A stretch of DNA of 64,000 nucleotides from assembly GCF_037080055.1 (NCBI RefSeq), contig NZ_JBAOJI010000001.1, positions 620,001 to 684,000 on the forward strand. The letters run 5' to 3'. The stretch comes from Halovenus sp037080055 (GTDB taxonomy: Archaea > Halobacteriota > Halobacteria > Halobacteriales > Haloarculaceae). Numbering within the stretch: the first letter of the stretch is position 1; the number at the start of each line of letters is the position of its first letter. Both the position numbers and the translations under genes were made by a program. Under the pieces are notes generated by a model. It had not been told where the DNA came from, searched no databases, and worked only from the letters and a program-made list of their open reading frames with translations. Below, in pieces: positions 18,570 to 27,746 of this stretch.

Positions 18570-19679
18570 CTATTCGGCTACAAACTCAACATTTGTAACT
18601 TCAAACCGTGCTCCACCAGTAGAACCTTCGACAACTTGAATTTCCCACTCGTGCGAATCGACAATCTGTTTAACAATACTTAATCCAAAGCCAGTTCCCT
18701 GCGCTGAGGTCGAGTGTCCAGACTCAAACACAGCATCTCGCTCGTCAGACGGGATGCCGGGTCCATCGTCCTCAACATAAAATCCATCGTTGAGGTCACC
18801 GACAGTTATCCTCACGTCAGAACTACCATGCTCTACACTATTTCGAAACAGATTCTCGAATAGCTGTCTGAGGCGACTCTCTTCAGCACGAATGGTTGAG
18901 TGAGTCACTACATTGATAGCCGCACTTTCCGTTTGAACAGTCGTCCAACAGGTGTCAACCAAATCTGAGAGTTCAATCATGGTCTGTTCAGACGGGGTTT
19001 GGCCTTGTTGAGCTAAAGTCAAGAGATCAGTAATTAATGCTTCCATACGCTCATTCGCACTCTCAACGTGTGAAAGGTGTTTGCTGTCGCAGTCATCTTG
19101 GGCTAGTTCCAGCCGTGCGTTGGCGACGTTCAGTGGGTTTCGCAAATCGTGGGAGACAACATTTGCAAATTCCTCTAACCGCTCTTTTTGATTTTCAAGA
19201 TGCTGCTCACGATCTTTCAGTTTACGGGTACGCTCCTCAAGTTCTTTCGTCCGAATTGTTACTCTGGACTCTTCGACTCCGATTAATAATCCACCGATAG
19301 AGCCGATCATTAGTGCGATTGATTGTGTACCGACAGACCATTCGACGGTAACACCTGGATGGAGGTCACGTAAGAGTATGAAGCCGAACATGACGCCAGT
19401 CCCTCCGACAATCCATGTGATCACCCGCAGATAGTACTGCGGAGAAATGCCGGAACGTGGGAGCCAATAACCGGCAAACATGAGGGTTGCACCCGGGATG
19501 CCTACGAAAATGAACTGAAAGAGAGCGGTGACTACTGATCCGTCACCAAAAAGGTGCAAAATGGCCTGTGAGATGCCGGTTAGGCAAATTAGCCCACCGA
19601 CAAGAAAAAACAAACCAGGGAGGCGCGATAAATATTGAGAGAGTTTGCTGGTAGATTCAAAATTCGCGGTGTCAACCAT
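18570..19679 (-). CDS. Membrane sensor histidine kinase
   Basis: A 369-residue kinase. Residues 20-140 form four hydrophobic segments (LPGLFFLVGGLICLTGI, FQFIFVGIPGATLMFAGYW, VITWIVGGTGVMFGFILL, SIALMIGSIGGLLIGV). A coiled coil at 145-172 (ELEERTRKLKDREQ) links to the HisKA domain (NVVSHDLRNPLNV, His177) and a HATPase domain (LFENLFRNSVEHG, DDGPGIP, GTGFGLSIVKQI). Its codon use is more AT-rich than that of its neighbours. The signal is unknown, and no response regulator is adjacent. A TATA-like element (19704-19713) lies 25-34 bases upstream of the start. Confidence 0.9.
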   Translation of the reverse strand: MVDTANFESTSKLSQYLSRLPGLFFLVGGLICLTGISQAILHLFGDGSVVTALFQFIFVGIPGATLMFAGYWLPRSGISPQYYLRVITWIVGGTGVMFGFILLRDLHPGVTVEWSVGTQSIALMIGSIGGLLIGVEESRVTIRTKELEERTRKLKDREQHLENQKERLEEFANVVSHDLRNPLNVANARLELAQDDCDSKHLSHVESANERMEALITDLLTLAQQGQTPSEQTMIELSDLVDTCWTTVQTESAAINVVTHSTIRAEESRLRQLFENLFRNSVEHGSSDVRITVGDLNDGFYVEDDGPGIPSDERDAVFESGHSTSAQGTGFGLSIVKQIVDSHEWEIQVVEGSTGGARFEVTNVEFVAE

Positions 19680-20008
19680 CTAAAGTCTTTAATGCTCATT
19701 GCACATAATATGCAGGAAATTAATCGGAGAAATTTCAGTGGACACTTCATAGATGTATTTTAAAACTCAATTGGGACGTTATTTAGTCGAAATAGCACAC
19801 TTCCTGTGCCGCATCCATCCTCTATCGGTTACACTGGACTTTTGACAGACCCCTCTCGGTTATCACTCGTCGCGGTACGTATGCCCCCTGTACTAATCGA
19901 CTCCAGCCCAGCCGATAACAGCGCGTCGGTTCTACAGATACCGAAAACGTGGACAACCAATAGCGAGACAGACTGAGATGTTCGTTATTATGAATCTACA
20001 CAAAACAT
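19680..20008. other. Divergent promoter region, no gene
   Basis: About 330 bases between divergent genes. A TATA-like CATATTATG on the minus strand near 19704-19713 serves the kinase. A TTATTATG near 19984-19991 may serve the downstream membrane protein. No gene is visible in the middle. Confidence 0.5.
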
Positions 20009-20569
20009 ATGTCATTGGTGAGAGCGATGAGTCATATGATCTCTCCATCGTCAGTCCTTTTCTTTTTGATTGTTGGCTGTCTCGCCGTTGGCCTCAGTGG
20101 TCTAATCGGAAACTCAGTTACTCCCACATCGAGATCAGACGCTACGGTTCTTGCAGTGCTCGTCATAATTGGTGCAATAGGCGCTTTTGGATTGGTTACT
20201 GCACCTAGTTCAGAATACGAATACAGAGTTACCACTGCAGACGATTGCGCGAATAACGACTACGTTCAGGATTATGACGACCTCTCACCACGAGAGCAGG
20301 AGGTGTTTGATGCAGCAGTTGCGGCAGATAATACAGACCCCCATACCACGAATCGCAATCCCGGGTTTACACTCGGGACTGACACAGGAGGAGACAATTG
20401 TATCCAAAAGAACGGGCAATCCTATCGGCTGTTTGTTGAGCAACTCAGTCCGAGAAGCTTGTTAGCGACGCTGATGTTTTTAGTGATGTTTATGATCGGC
20501 TCTCTCTCGGCGCTGCTTCACGGGTTTCTCCTCATCGAGAGACAGCTACCAGCCCAGACTCGCAGATAG
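20009..20569 (+). CDS. Haloarchaeal membrane protein of unknown function
   Basis: Up to 186 residues; ATGs at 20009, 20027 and 20036 are all possible. Two transmembrane helices (VLFFLIVGCLAVGLSGLIG and ATVLAVLVIIGAIGAFGLV) precede a polar domain with YDDLSPREQEVFDAA and two Cys residues. A third helix (LLATLMFLVMFMIGSLSALL) is near the C-terminus. The LSPREQEVFDAA phrase is seen in uncharacterised haloarchaeal membrane proteins. No function can be assigned. Confidence 0.7.
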   Translation: MSLVRAMSHMISPSSVLFFLIVGCLAVGLSGLIGNSVTPTSRSDATVLAVLVIIGAIGAFGLVTAPSSEYEYRVTTADDCANNDYVQDYDDLSPREQEVFDAAVAADNTDPHTTNRNPGFTLGTDTGGDNCIQKNGQSYRLFVEQLSPRSLLATLMFLVMFMIGSLSALLHGFLLIERQLPAQTRR

Positions 20570-20696
20570 ATTTGATTACGTGGGCAAGCGGTTCACATTT
20601 TGACCACCTGGATAATTCAGGACTCCGGCTGTGAGCGGAGCAAGGCCCTTCCACTCGCCGCGAAGACTAATTGTTACGCCACACCAGAACTCCGAT

Positions 20697-21182
20697 ATGC
20701 ACATCACACCGGCCGTCGTCGTCGAGGAGTACGAGTGGGTCCAGTCCCGCGAGGAACGCATCGTCCCGCTGGTCAACGACGTGCGCGACGACCTCGGGGA
20801 ATTATTCGAGACGGAAGTCGATCACATCTCTCGGGAGCAGTACCGCGAGGCAGTCGAAGACGTGTTCGTCGACGGCGATCTGGCGGTCAATGTCGCCGCA
20901 CTGGTCCGCCTCTTACGGGAGCTCCACGTCGATGAGGATTACCCCGGCTTCGTCGTCGACGAACTACTCGGCCGGGAGTTGGCGGGGATGATCGCCGGCA
21001 CCCAGCCCCTCCGACTGCTCGGAGAAGCGACCTTCCACTACGCGGACGTGCACGTCCACGAGGGCGAGAGTGCCGGCGCCGACGATCTCGATGCGGCGCT
21101 GGCCGCGGGCTTTCAGACACGACTACCCGGCTGGGACTGGACCGAAGGCGAGAGCCCGTTCACCGTCTCGGGACAGATTTAG
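20697..21182 (+). CDS. Conserved acidic protein upstream of pepF, unknown function
   Basis: A 161-residue soluble protein from ATG 20697; the frame continues upstream without coding character. Largely helical with conserved-looking DYPGFVVDELLGRELAGMI and RLLGEATFHYADVHVH, the latter His-rich. The stop is only 25 bases before pepF, so they may be cotranscribed. No domain recognised. Confidence 0.65.
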   Translation: MHITPAVVVEEYEWVQSREERIVPLVNDVRDDLGELFETEVDHISREQYREAVEDVFVDGDLAVNVAALVRLLRELHVDEDYPGFVVDELLGRELAGMIAGTQPLRLLGEATFHYADVHVHEGESAGADDLDAALAAGFQTRLPGWDWTEGESPFTVSGQI

Positions 21183-21207
21183 GGGAGCATGCTCCCTACG
21201 GAGGGGT

Positions 21208-22998
21208 ATGAGTTCAGTACCCGAACGCGGGGATATCGACGAGCAGTACAAATGGGACCTCCAGTCGCTATTCGAGACCGACGAGCAGTGGCAGGAAGCC
21301 TACGAGGCGGTCGAATCCCGTCTCGACGAGCTTCGTGCCTTCGAAGGACAGGCCGCCGAGGACGCCGAGACGCTGCTCTCGCTGTTCGAGAATTACGAGG
21401 ACGTGATGCGAACGGTGGCAAACGTCATGGCCTACGCCCGGATGCGCAAGGACGAGGACACGCGAGACGGCGAGCGCCAGGCGATGGCGACCCGCGCTCA
21501 GTCGCTGTACGCCGAGGCCGACAGCGCGACCAGTTTCATCGAACCGGAGATTCAGGCGCTGGATCGAGAGGAAATCGAGGCGATGATCGACAAGGAGTCC
21601 GAACTCGAAGAATACGAGCACTTCCTCGACGATATTCTGCGGACGAAGCCACACACTCGCTCGGCGGAGGTCGAAAATCTGCTGGCGGAACTGGGTGAGA
21701 TCACCGGCGCCTCCGGCGAGGTGTACAACATGCTCGCCAACGCTGATATGGAGTTCCCCGTCGTCGAAAAGCCCGACGGCGAGGCCGTCGAGATCACCCT
21801 CAATAACTTCACGACGTTGCAGGAACACCCGAACCGGGAGTTCCGCCAAGAGGTCTACGAGCAGTTCTACGACGAGTGGGAGGACGTCCGCAACGCCGTC
21901 GGAACGGCCTACCGCAACAGTGTCAAGAAAAACGAGAAACTGGCCGAAGCGCGCAACTACGAAACTGCTCGCGAGGCCGCACTCAACGGCCCGAACATCT
22001 CCGTCGAGGTGTACGACACCCTCGTCGACACAGTTCGGGACAACCTCGGTGAACTGCACCGCCACGCCAACCTGAAACGGGAGGCCGCCGGCGGCGACGA
22101 ACTCCAGATGTGGGATCTGTACATCCCGCTGGTCGACGGCGAGAGTCCCGAGATCCCATACGAGCAAGCCTGTGAGTACGTCACCGACGCGATGGCACCG
22201 CTCGGCGAGGAGTACCAGTCCCGACTTGCGGAGGGGCTGGACTCCCGGTGGGTCGACGTGTACGAGACCGCCGGCAAGCAATCAGGGGCCTACAGCGGCG
22301 GGACCTACGACTCACAGCCGTACATCCTGATGAACTACCAGGATGACGTGTCCTCGATGTACACGCTGGCGCACGAACTCGGCCACTCGATGCACTCCGA
22401 ACTCGCCAGCGAGACCCAGCCGTACGTCTACGCGGATTACACCATCTTCATCGCCGAAATCGCCTCGACGGTCAACGAGACGCTGCTGACCCACCATCTA
22501 CTCGATACCGTCGAGGATGAACGACTCCGCCGGCACATCCTCAATCAGTATCTCGAACGGTTCCGCTCGACGCTGTTCCGCCAGACGATGTTCGCGGAGT
22601 TCGAGCAGCGTGCTCACGAGCTTTCGGCAGAGGGCGAACCGCTCACCGCCGACCGACTGGACGACCTCTACCGGGAACTCAAGGGCGATTACTACGAGCC
22701 GGGGGTCATCGACGACCGGATCGCTCGCGAGTGGATGCGCATTCCGCACTTCTACCGGGCCTTCTACGTCTATCAGTACTCGACGGGAATCTGTGCCGCC
22801 GTCTCGCTGGTGGAAGCCATCAGAGACGAGGGCGAGCCGGCAGCCCAGCGCTACCGGGAGTTCCTCCAGAGCGGCTCACACGGCTACCCGCTCGAACTCC
22901 TCGGCGAGGCCGGCGTCGACATGACCTCCTCCGAACCGATCCAGCAGGCTATCGACGTCTACGGCGAGTATCTCGACGAGTACGAGCAGTTGCAGTAA
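21208..22998 (+). CDS. pepF: Oligoendopeptidase F (M3B metallopeptidase)
   Basis: A 596-residue cytoplasmic zinc peptidase that cleaves peptides of roughly 5-20 residues. ATG 21208 gives the family N-terminus (DEQYKWDLQSLFETDEQW). The zinc site LAHELGHSMHSELA (near residue 388) is intact, followed by the third-ligand region FIAEIASTVNETLL and the PHFYRAFYVYQYSTGICAA motif. It could process peptides brought in by an importer such as that at 4.5-11 kb, but the two are not adjacent. Confidence 0.95.
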   Translation: MSSVPERGDIDEQYKWDLQSLFETDEQWQEAYEAVESRLDELRAFEGQAAEDAETLLSLFENYEDVMRTVANVMAYARMRKDEDTRDGERQAMATRAQSLYAEADSATSFIEPEIQALDREEIEAMIDKESELEEYEHFLDDILRTKPHTRSAEVENLLAELGEITGASGEVYNMLANADMEFPVVEKPDGEAVEITLNNFTTLQEHPNREFRQEVYEQFYDEWEDVRNAVGTAYRNSVKKNEKLAEARNYETAREAALNGPNISVEVYDTLVDTVRDNLGELHRHANLKREAAGGDELQMWDLYIPLVDGESPEIPYEQACEYVTDAMAPLGEEYQSRLAEGLDSRWVDVYETAGKQSGAYSGGTYDSQPYILMNYQDDVSSMYTLAHELGHSMHSELASETQPYVYADYTIFIAEIASTVNETLLTHHLLDTVEDERLRRHILNQYLERFRSTLFRQTMFAEFEQRAHELSAEGEPLTADRLDDLYRELKGDYYEPGVIDDRIAREWMRIPHFYRAFYVYQYSTGICAAVSLVEAIRDEGEPAAQRYREFLQSGSHGYPLELLGEAGVDMTSSEPIQQAIDVYGEYLDEYEQLQ

Positions 22999-23037
22999 AA
23001 AACGCAGAAGCGCAAAGCGGGATCGCCCGCCCCGAAA

Positions 23038-24147
23038 TCAGGCGGGTTCGGGGTCGAAGATCTCTGGTTCGGCCTCGCCCTCGACGTTGATGATGCCGAG
23101 CATGCCTTTGCGGGCGACTCGACTGAGCGCGTGGTCGACCAGTTTGATCGGGCCGGGCACCGGCGTGTCGATCTCTGCGATGGCGACACTCCCCGGAACC
23201 ACGGGCGCAGTCTCGACGTAGTGGTCCGGATCGGAAGCGATTGCGCCGTCGCGGTAGAACGTTTCCCAGACGTTGCCGATTCCGTGCCAGGAACTGATGA
23301 GGTTCGGCCCGCCGTTGGCGTGGAAGATGCGGACCCGCTCACCCTTCTCCACATCGACGGGTCCGTAACCGTCGCCGGTGATGGCGTAGGCTTCGCCGTT
23401 GAGACAGACGTAAGTCGGATCCTCGGATTTCATCGCGCCGAAGTCGAAGTTGTGGTGGCCTTTCTCGCCCGCCTCGGCGTCGGTGTACAGTTCGTGCTGG
23501 CCGAAGTACAACTCCCGATCAACCTCGGGCAGCCCCTCTTTGGGTTCGACGAGGATGGCACCGAACATCCCGGCGCTGATGTGGTGGTCCAGGTTCGGCA
23601 CCGCACAGTGGTAGACGTGGACACCGGGGTACATCGCCTTGAACTCGAATGAGGCGGTTTCGCCGGGGTTGACCGTCGAAGCGCCAGCGCCGCCACCGGG
23701 ACCGTAGACGGCGTGGAAGTCGATGTTGTGCGGCATCGAGTTGGACTCGTCGTTGGTCAGCGTAACATTGACCGTGTCACCCTGGCGGACCCGAACCATC
23801 GGACCCGGAATGCGGCCGTCGAAAGTCATGTAATCGAACGTGACGCCCGGTTCGATTTCGGCAGTCTCCTCCGTCGTCTTCATCTCCACCTCGTGGTGAC
23901 GCGGCTCGGACCAGTCGACTGGGTCCGGAAGATCCGTCGGATCCGCCGCGATCCGGTCGGTATCGACCTCCTTCGCCTCCGGTAGTCCTTCTTCTTCGTT
24001 CTGGTCGGCCTGAGTCTGGGGCTGTTGTTCTGGTTCGTCGTCATCGCTGTCTGACGAGGTGAGACAGCCCGCGAGTGCGACAGCACTGGCTGCGCCTGCT
24101 GCTTTCATCAATGGTCGACGGTTGGTGTCTGGTTGTTCTGATGGCAT
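23038..24147 (-). CDS. nirK: Copper-containing nitrite reductase NirK
   Basis: A 369-residue two-cupredoxin-domain enzyme that reduces nitrite to nitric oxide outside the membrane. The N-terminus is a lipoprotein signal (MKAAGAASAVALAGC) followed by an acidic linker. The type 1 and type 2 copper motif HNIDFH carries the catalytic Asp and two His ligands. YHCAVPNLDHHISAGM supplies the Cys, His and Met. In the second domain the catalytic His lies near SSWHGIGN, and KLVDHALSR supplies the last type 2 ligand. No maturation or other denitrification genes are nearby. A multicopper oxidase is less likely because the HNIDFH spacing fits NirK. Confidence 0.92.
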   Translation of the reverse strand: MPSEQPDTNRRPLMKAAGAASAVALAGCLTSSDSDDDEPEQQPQTQADQNEEEGLPEAKEVDTDRIAADPTDLPDPVDWSEPRHHEVEMKTTEETAEIEPGVTFDYMTFDGRIPGPMVRVRQGDTVNVTLTNDESNSMPHNIDFHAVYGPGGGAGASTVNPGETASFEFKAMYPGVHVYHCAVPNLDHHISAGMFGAILVEPKEGLPEVDRELYFGQHELYTDAEAGEKGHHNFDFGAMKSEDPTYVCLNGEAYAITGDGYGPVDVEKGERVRIFHANGGPNLISSWHGIGNVWETFYRDGAIASDPDHYVETAPVVPGSVAIAEIDTPVPGPIKLVDHALSRVARKGMLGIINVEGEAEPEIFDPEPA

Positions 24148-24425
24148 TGGACCTTACATTTACAGAGTATTTTACCGAGGCACATATACCGGGGAACGCG
24201 TTCTAACGGCCCCAAGAGTCATTCTGAGCCGCCCAAAACGGGACCTCAATACTCGGGGGCGTTATATCAGCCACCGACCTCGATATCGGTCGAGAGATGA
24301 GCAACTGTCGGGTCTTTTCCCGTGCGAATTCCAGTCAGTCTGCGAGGTGCGCTCAGGAACACGCCGACTGAAGAATCATAACTCAGAACCAGAACTAACA
24401 CAGGCCCCGCCCCACACGAGAGCAC

Positions 24426-24695
24426 ATGGCAAAAACCGTCGACGATCTCAGAAACGAACTCAGGGTTGCCTCGGGTCGCTTCGAGCGCGAGATTTCGGCC
24501 ACGTTCACGAAAGAGGACCTCGCGGCACTCTGTGACGCTGTCGGTAGTGAGATCGACCTCGATCCGCTGCCACCGAAGCCGGAAATGCGAGCCGCCATTC
24601 TGTCCGAGATTGGTGATGACGACGAACCCACTGATACTGACCGACCGTTTCGGAAGGCAGAACTCGAAACGATCGCAGACGCGCTCGACGAGTAA
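24426..24695 (+). CDS. Small acidic haloarchaeal protein, unknown function
   Basis: An 89-residue acidic helical protein (MAKTVDDLRNELR...). It has two similar halves: FTKEDLAALCDAVG and FRKAELETIADALD each look like a helix-turn-helix repeat, with a Pro-rich link between. No known domain. Its 5' side faces nirK, and the stretch between (24148-24425) holds both promoters. Confidence 0.6.
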   Translation: MAKTVDDLRNELRVASGRFEREISATFTKEDLAALCDAVGSEIDLDPLPPKPEMRAAILSEIGDDDEPTDTDRPFRKAELETIADALDE

Positions 24696-24754
24696 ACCCC
24701 GGCAAAAGCCGGACAGCGACACACCCAGAACGGGGGCGACTGGCCGAGCGTCAG

Positions 24755-25408
24755 TTACCCACGCATGAGGTTCAGCACTTCGTCGACAACCTGAGACTCG
24801 ACAGCGACGATGTAGCGTTCGTCGGGTTCCAGTACGGTATCGGGCCCGGCGAGTTCTTCCCGGTCTGCGGTCGAGAGCAAAAGCGCCCCCTCTGGAAGAG
24901 CGATTTCGTCGAGTCGTCGATCCGCAACGGGTGCCGATTCGGCGACAGCGACCTCGATGATGTCGAGATCAGCGGTGGGGTAGACGAGCGTGCGGATATC
25001 CGTGCCAGTGAGCATATCTGCCGCGTGGTCGCCGCCGAGATACTGCGGCAGGAGGGTGGCGTCGACCACCTCGTCGTACTCGTGGTCGGACTGGGTCTCC
25101 GCGCGGGCGAGCGTTCGGATCGACGGAGCGAGTTGCTGGGCCTCCATGCAGATTGTCAGATTCGTTCCCGTCTCGTCGGTCAGCGCCGCGATAGCGTCGG
25201 CATTCGGTAAGTCGGCCTGCTTCAGGACTGACGGACTGGTCGCGTCGCCGTGGAAGACAGGCCCAAGATAGGCGTCGGATAGTTCTTCGACCCGCGTCTC
25301 ATCGGCTTCGATGATCGCCACGTCGTGGCTCTGCTCCGCGAGATTCTCGGCTGTCTGTAAGCCGACGCGTCCCCCGCCAGCGATCACGTATCGCTTCTTC
25401 TGTGTCAT
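24755..25408 (-). CDS. TrkA-type RCK protein (NAD-binding and TrkA-C domains)
   Basis: A 217-residue cytoplasmic regulator. The start at 25408 places the Rossmann motif VIAGGGRVGLQTAENLAEQ at the N-terminus. The RCK_N domain continues with FHGDATSPSVLKQADLPNAD, and a TrkA_C domain follows (VAVAESAPVADRRLDEIALP). The length and layout match the paralogue at 27058-27711, both ending in EVMNLMRG-like sequence (here EVLNLMRG). Divergent from an APC permease. RCK_N/TrkA_C proteins bind NAD(H), ATP or cyclic-di-AMP and gate potassium and other transporters. A role in controlling the neighbouring permease is the natural inference. Confidence 0.9.
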   Translation of the reverse strand: MTQKKRYVIAGGGRVGLQTAENLAEQSHDVAIIEADETRVEELSDAYLGPVFHGDATSPSVLKQADLPNADAIAALTDETGTNLTICMEAQQLAPSIRTLARAETQSDHEYDEVVDATLLPQYLGGDHAADMLTGTDIRTLVYPTADLDIIEVAVAESAPVADRRLDEIALPEGALLLSTADREELAGPDTVLEPDERYIVAVESQVVDEVLNLMRG

Positions 25409-25601
25409 GGTAAGTGAATATTCGAGCGATCTGTAGTCGCTGTGTCTCCGGAGACAGTTCCCGAGTGTTGACATATTGTTCGTGGAGCTGTATTAAACAT
25501 CAGCACGGTTCCTATGCCAGAGAGATTCGACGGGGTAGTAAAACCGCAACTTCCGCAAAACCAAACCCACATGGACGACCAGCGAAAGACGGTCAGAACG
25601 A

Positions 25602-27053
25602 ATGAGTAGCGAAACTCGATCCCCGAACGCCGAACTCGGATTGCTCGACGCGACGATGATCGGGATGGGCGCGATGATCGGGGCGGGAATCTTCGTGTTG
25701 ACCGGATTAGCCGCCGAAATCGCCGGACCGGCGGCGATTCTCGTCTTCACGCTGAACGGCGTCGTCACCGCGTTCACAGGGCTCTCCTACGCGGAACTCG
25801 CCGCGTCGATTCCGAAAAGCGGCGGTGGATACGCCTTCGTCCGGGAGATTTTCGACGACCTCTCCTCGTTTCTCATGGGCTGGATGCTCTGGTTCGCGTA
25901 CATGATTGCGGGGGCGCTATACGCGCTGGGCTTTGCACCGAACTTCCTCGAATTACTGCACGTCTACGGGCTGGTCCCGGCACCAGGTCAGGTCGGCGCA
26001 ATCGTGATTCCGGCCGTCGGCGTGTCCGTTCCGCCGAGTTTCCTGCTGGCGTTCGTCGCGGTGCTCGCGCTGGTCGCACTCAACGCCGTCTCGACTGCCG
26101 CCAGCGGGAGCGCCGAGACGATTTTCACGATCATCAAGGTCGGAATACTGCTGGTGTTCGTCGTCTTTGGCCTCGCCTCGCCGATGTTCTCCAGCGCAGA
26201 GTTCCAGCCACTGTTCAAAGACGGAGCCGGCGCGACGGCGATTCTTCCAGCGATGGGGCTGACATTTATCGCCTTCGAGGGATACGACCTCATCACGACG
26301 GTCACCGAGGAGGTCAAAAATCCACGCGAGAACATCCCGAAAGCGATTTTCATTAGCCTCATCGCGACCGTCATCGTCTATCTGGCAGTCGTCACCGTCG
26401 CGGTCGGAACCCTCGGGGCGAATGGGCTGGCCGATGCTGGCGAGGCAGGAATCGCCACGGCGGCAACCTCGTTCATGCCGACCGGCCTGCCGATTATCCA
26501 GAACGGCGGTGCGCTCATCGTGTTCGGCGCGGTGTTCTCGACGCTGACGGCGCTGAATGCAGTCGTAATCGCCTCTTCGCGCGTGGCGTTTTCGATGGGG
26601 CGTGAAGGACAGTTACTGCCCTCCTTCGGCCAACTACACCACCGATACGGGACGCCGTTTTTCGCGATTCTCGCTAGCGCAGTCGTGATGCTCGGGTCGG
26701 TGGCGCTCCCGACACAGAGCGCGGGCAACATGTCGAGTCTGTTCTTCCTGCTCTCTTTCGTCATTGTCAACGTCGCCGTCATCAGACTCCGGCGTGAACG
26801 TCCGAATATGAACCGTCCGTACGAGATGCCGTTCTACCCGGCACCGCCGATCATCGGGATCGGACTCAATCTGCTGCTCACCGGCGTGCTCGTGGAGTAT
26901 CTGATTCGGACGGACCCACTCGCGCTCGGACTCAGCGTGGCGTGGATCCTGCTCGGCGGAGTCGCCTACATCGTCCTCAACCGGACGAACGTGGCACAGA
27001 AGCCCAGCCTCTCATCGACCGAAACGAACCTCAAACCGGACACCGAAGACTGA
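25602..27053 (+). CDS. APC-superfamily permease (amino acid transporter type)
   Basis: A 483-residue membrane protein with about 12 transmembrane helices. The first helix has the APC motif GMGAMIGAGIFVLTGLA, which binds the alpha-carboxyl or amine group in known members. The sixth helix (LTFIAFEGYDLITTVTEEV) carries the conserved FEGYD and is followed by NPRENIPKAIF. The C-terminal part shows RERPNMNRPYEMPFYPAPP. It lacks a C-terminal USP domain. Flanked on both sides by RCK proteins, which is not usual for amino acid permeases. Substrate could be an amino acid or possibly potassium, as in the related KUP/KimA proteins. Confidence 0.88.
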   Translation: MSSETRSPNAELGLLDATMIGMGAMIGAGIFVLTGLAAEIAGPAAILVFTLNGVVTAFTGLSYAELAASIPKSGGGYAFVREIFDDLSSFLMGWMLWFAYMIAGALYALGFAPNFLELLHVYGLVPAPGQVGAIVIPAVGVSVPPSFLLAFVAVLALVALNAVSTAASGSAETIFTIIKVGILLVFVVFGLASPMFSSAEFQPLFKDGAGATAILPAMGLTFIAFEGYDLITTVTEEVKNPRENIPKAIFISLIATVIVYLAVVTVAVGTLGANGLADAGEAGIATAATSFMPTGLPIIQNGGALIVFGAVFSTLTALNAVVIASSRVAFSMGREGQLLPSFGQLHHRYGTPFFAILASAVVMLGSVALPTQSAGNMSSLFFLLSFVIVNVAVIRLRRERPNMNRPYEMPFYPAPPIIGIGLNLLLTGVLVEYLIRTDPLALGLSVAWILLGGVAYIVLNRTNVAQKPSLSSTETNLKPDTED

Positions 27054-27057
27054 GAAT

Positions 27058-27711
27058 ATGGCTAGTACATTCGACATTATCATCGCTGGCGGTGGGCGTG
27101 TCGGCTTTCAGACAGCCGAGATCCTCGGGGATCGCGGCCACAACGTGACGATCATCGAACGCGACGAGCGAATCGTCTCCGAACTCGCCGACGAGTGGAT
27201 GGCGACTGTCATTCAGGGTGATGCAACCAACCCCGACATCATCGAACAGGCCGGCATCGAGCGGGCCGACGCAATCGCGGCGCTGACGGGTGAAACCGGG
27301 CTGAACCTCGCGGTCTGTCTGGCCGCAGCGGAACTCTCTCCGGGTATCAGGACTGTCGCGCGCATCGACCGCTCGACTGGTGAAGCGTACACACGGTTCG
27401 TCGACGCCGTACTCTTCCCCGAACGAGCGGGTGCCCGCGTGGCGGCAAACGAGATTCTCGGCAGCGATGTCCAGACGCTGGCGGACGTGACGGGTGATCT
27501 CGATATCATGGTCGTCCGCGTTGCGGAAGGGGCCCCGGCGGCCGGAAAACAACTCTCGGAAGTCCGGTTTCCGGCAGGGTCGCTGATCGTCTCCGACGCC
27601 GACGGCCACCAGATCGCCCGCCCGGACACGACGTTGACTGCTGGGAGTCGCTACGTTGTCGCATTCGAACCGGATGTCGCCAGCGAAGTGATGAACCTGA
27701 TGCGCGGCTAG
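27058..27711 (+). CDS. TrkA-type RCK protein, paralogue of the one at 24755-25408
   Basis: A 217-residue RCK_N plus TrkA_C protein starting four bases after the permease stop, so cotranscribed and probably coupled with it. The Rossmann motif is IIAGGGRVGFQTAEILGDRG, then VIQGDATNPDIIEQAGIERAD, with the TrkA_C part from VAEGAPAAGKQLSEVRFP. It is alike in length and motif order to the divergent copy upstream, so the pair probably arose by duplication. Confidence 0.9.
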   Translation: MASTFDIIIAGGGRVGFQTAEILGDRGHNVTIIERDERIVSELADEWMATVIQGDATNPDIIEQAGIERADAIAALTGETGLNLAVCLAAAELSPGIRTVARIDRSTGEAYTRFVDAVLFPERAGARVAANEILGSDVQTLADVTGDLDIMVVRVAEGAPAAGKQLSEVRFPAGSLIVSDADGHQIARPDTTLTAGSRYVVAFEPDVASEVMNLMRG

Positions 27712-27746
27712 TGGGTTCGAGAACGTCCCACCCGAACTCGAATGGA

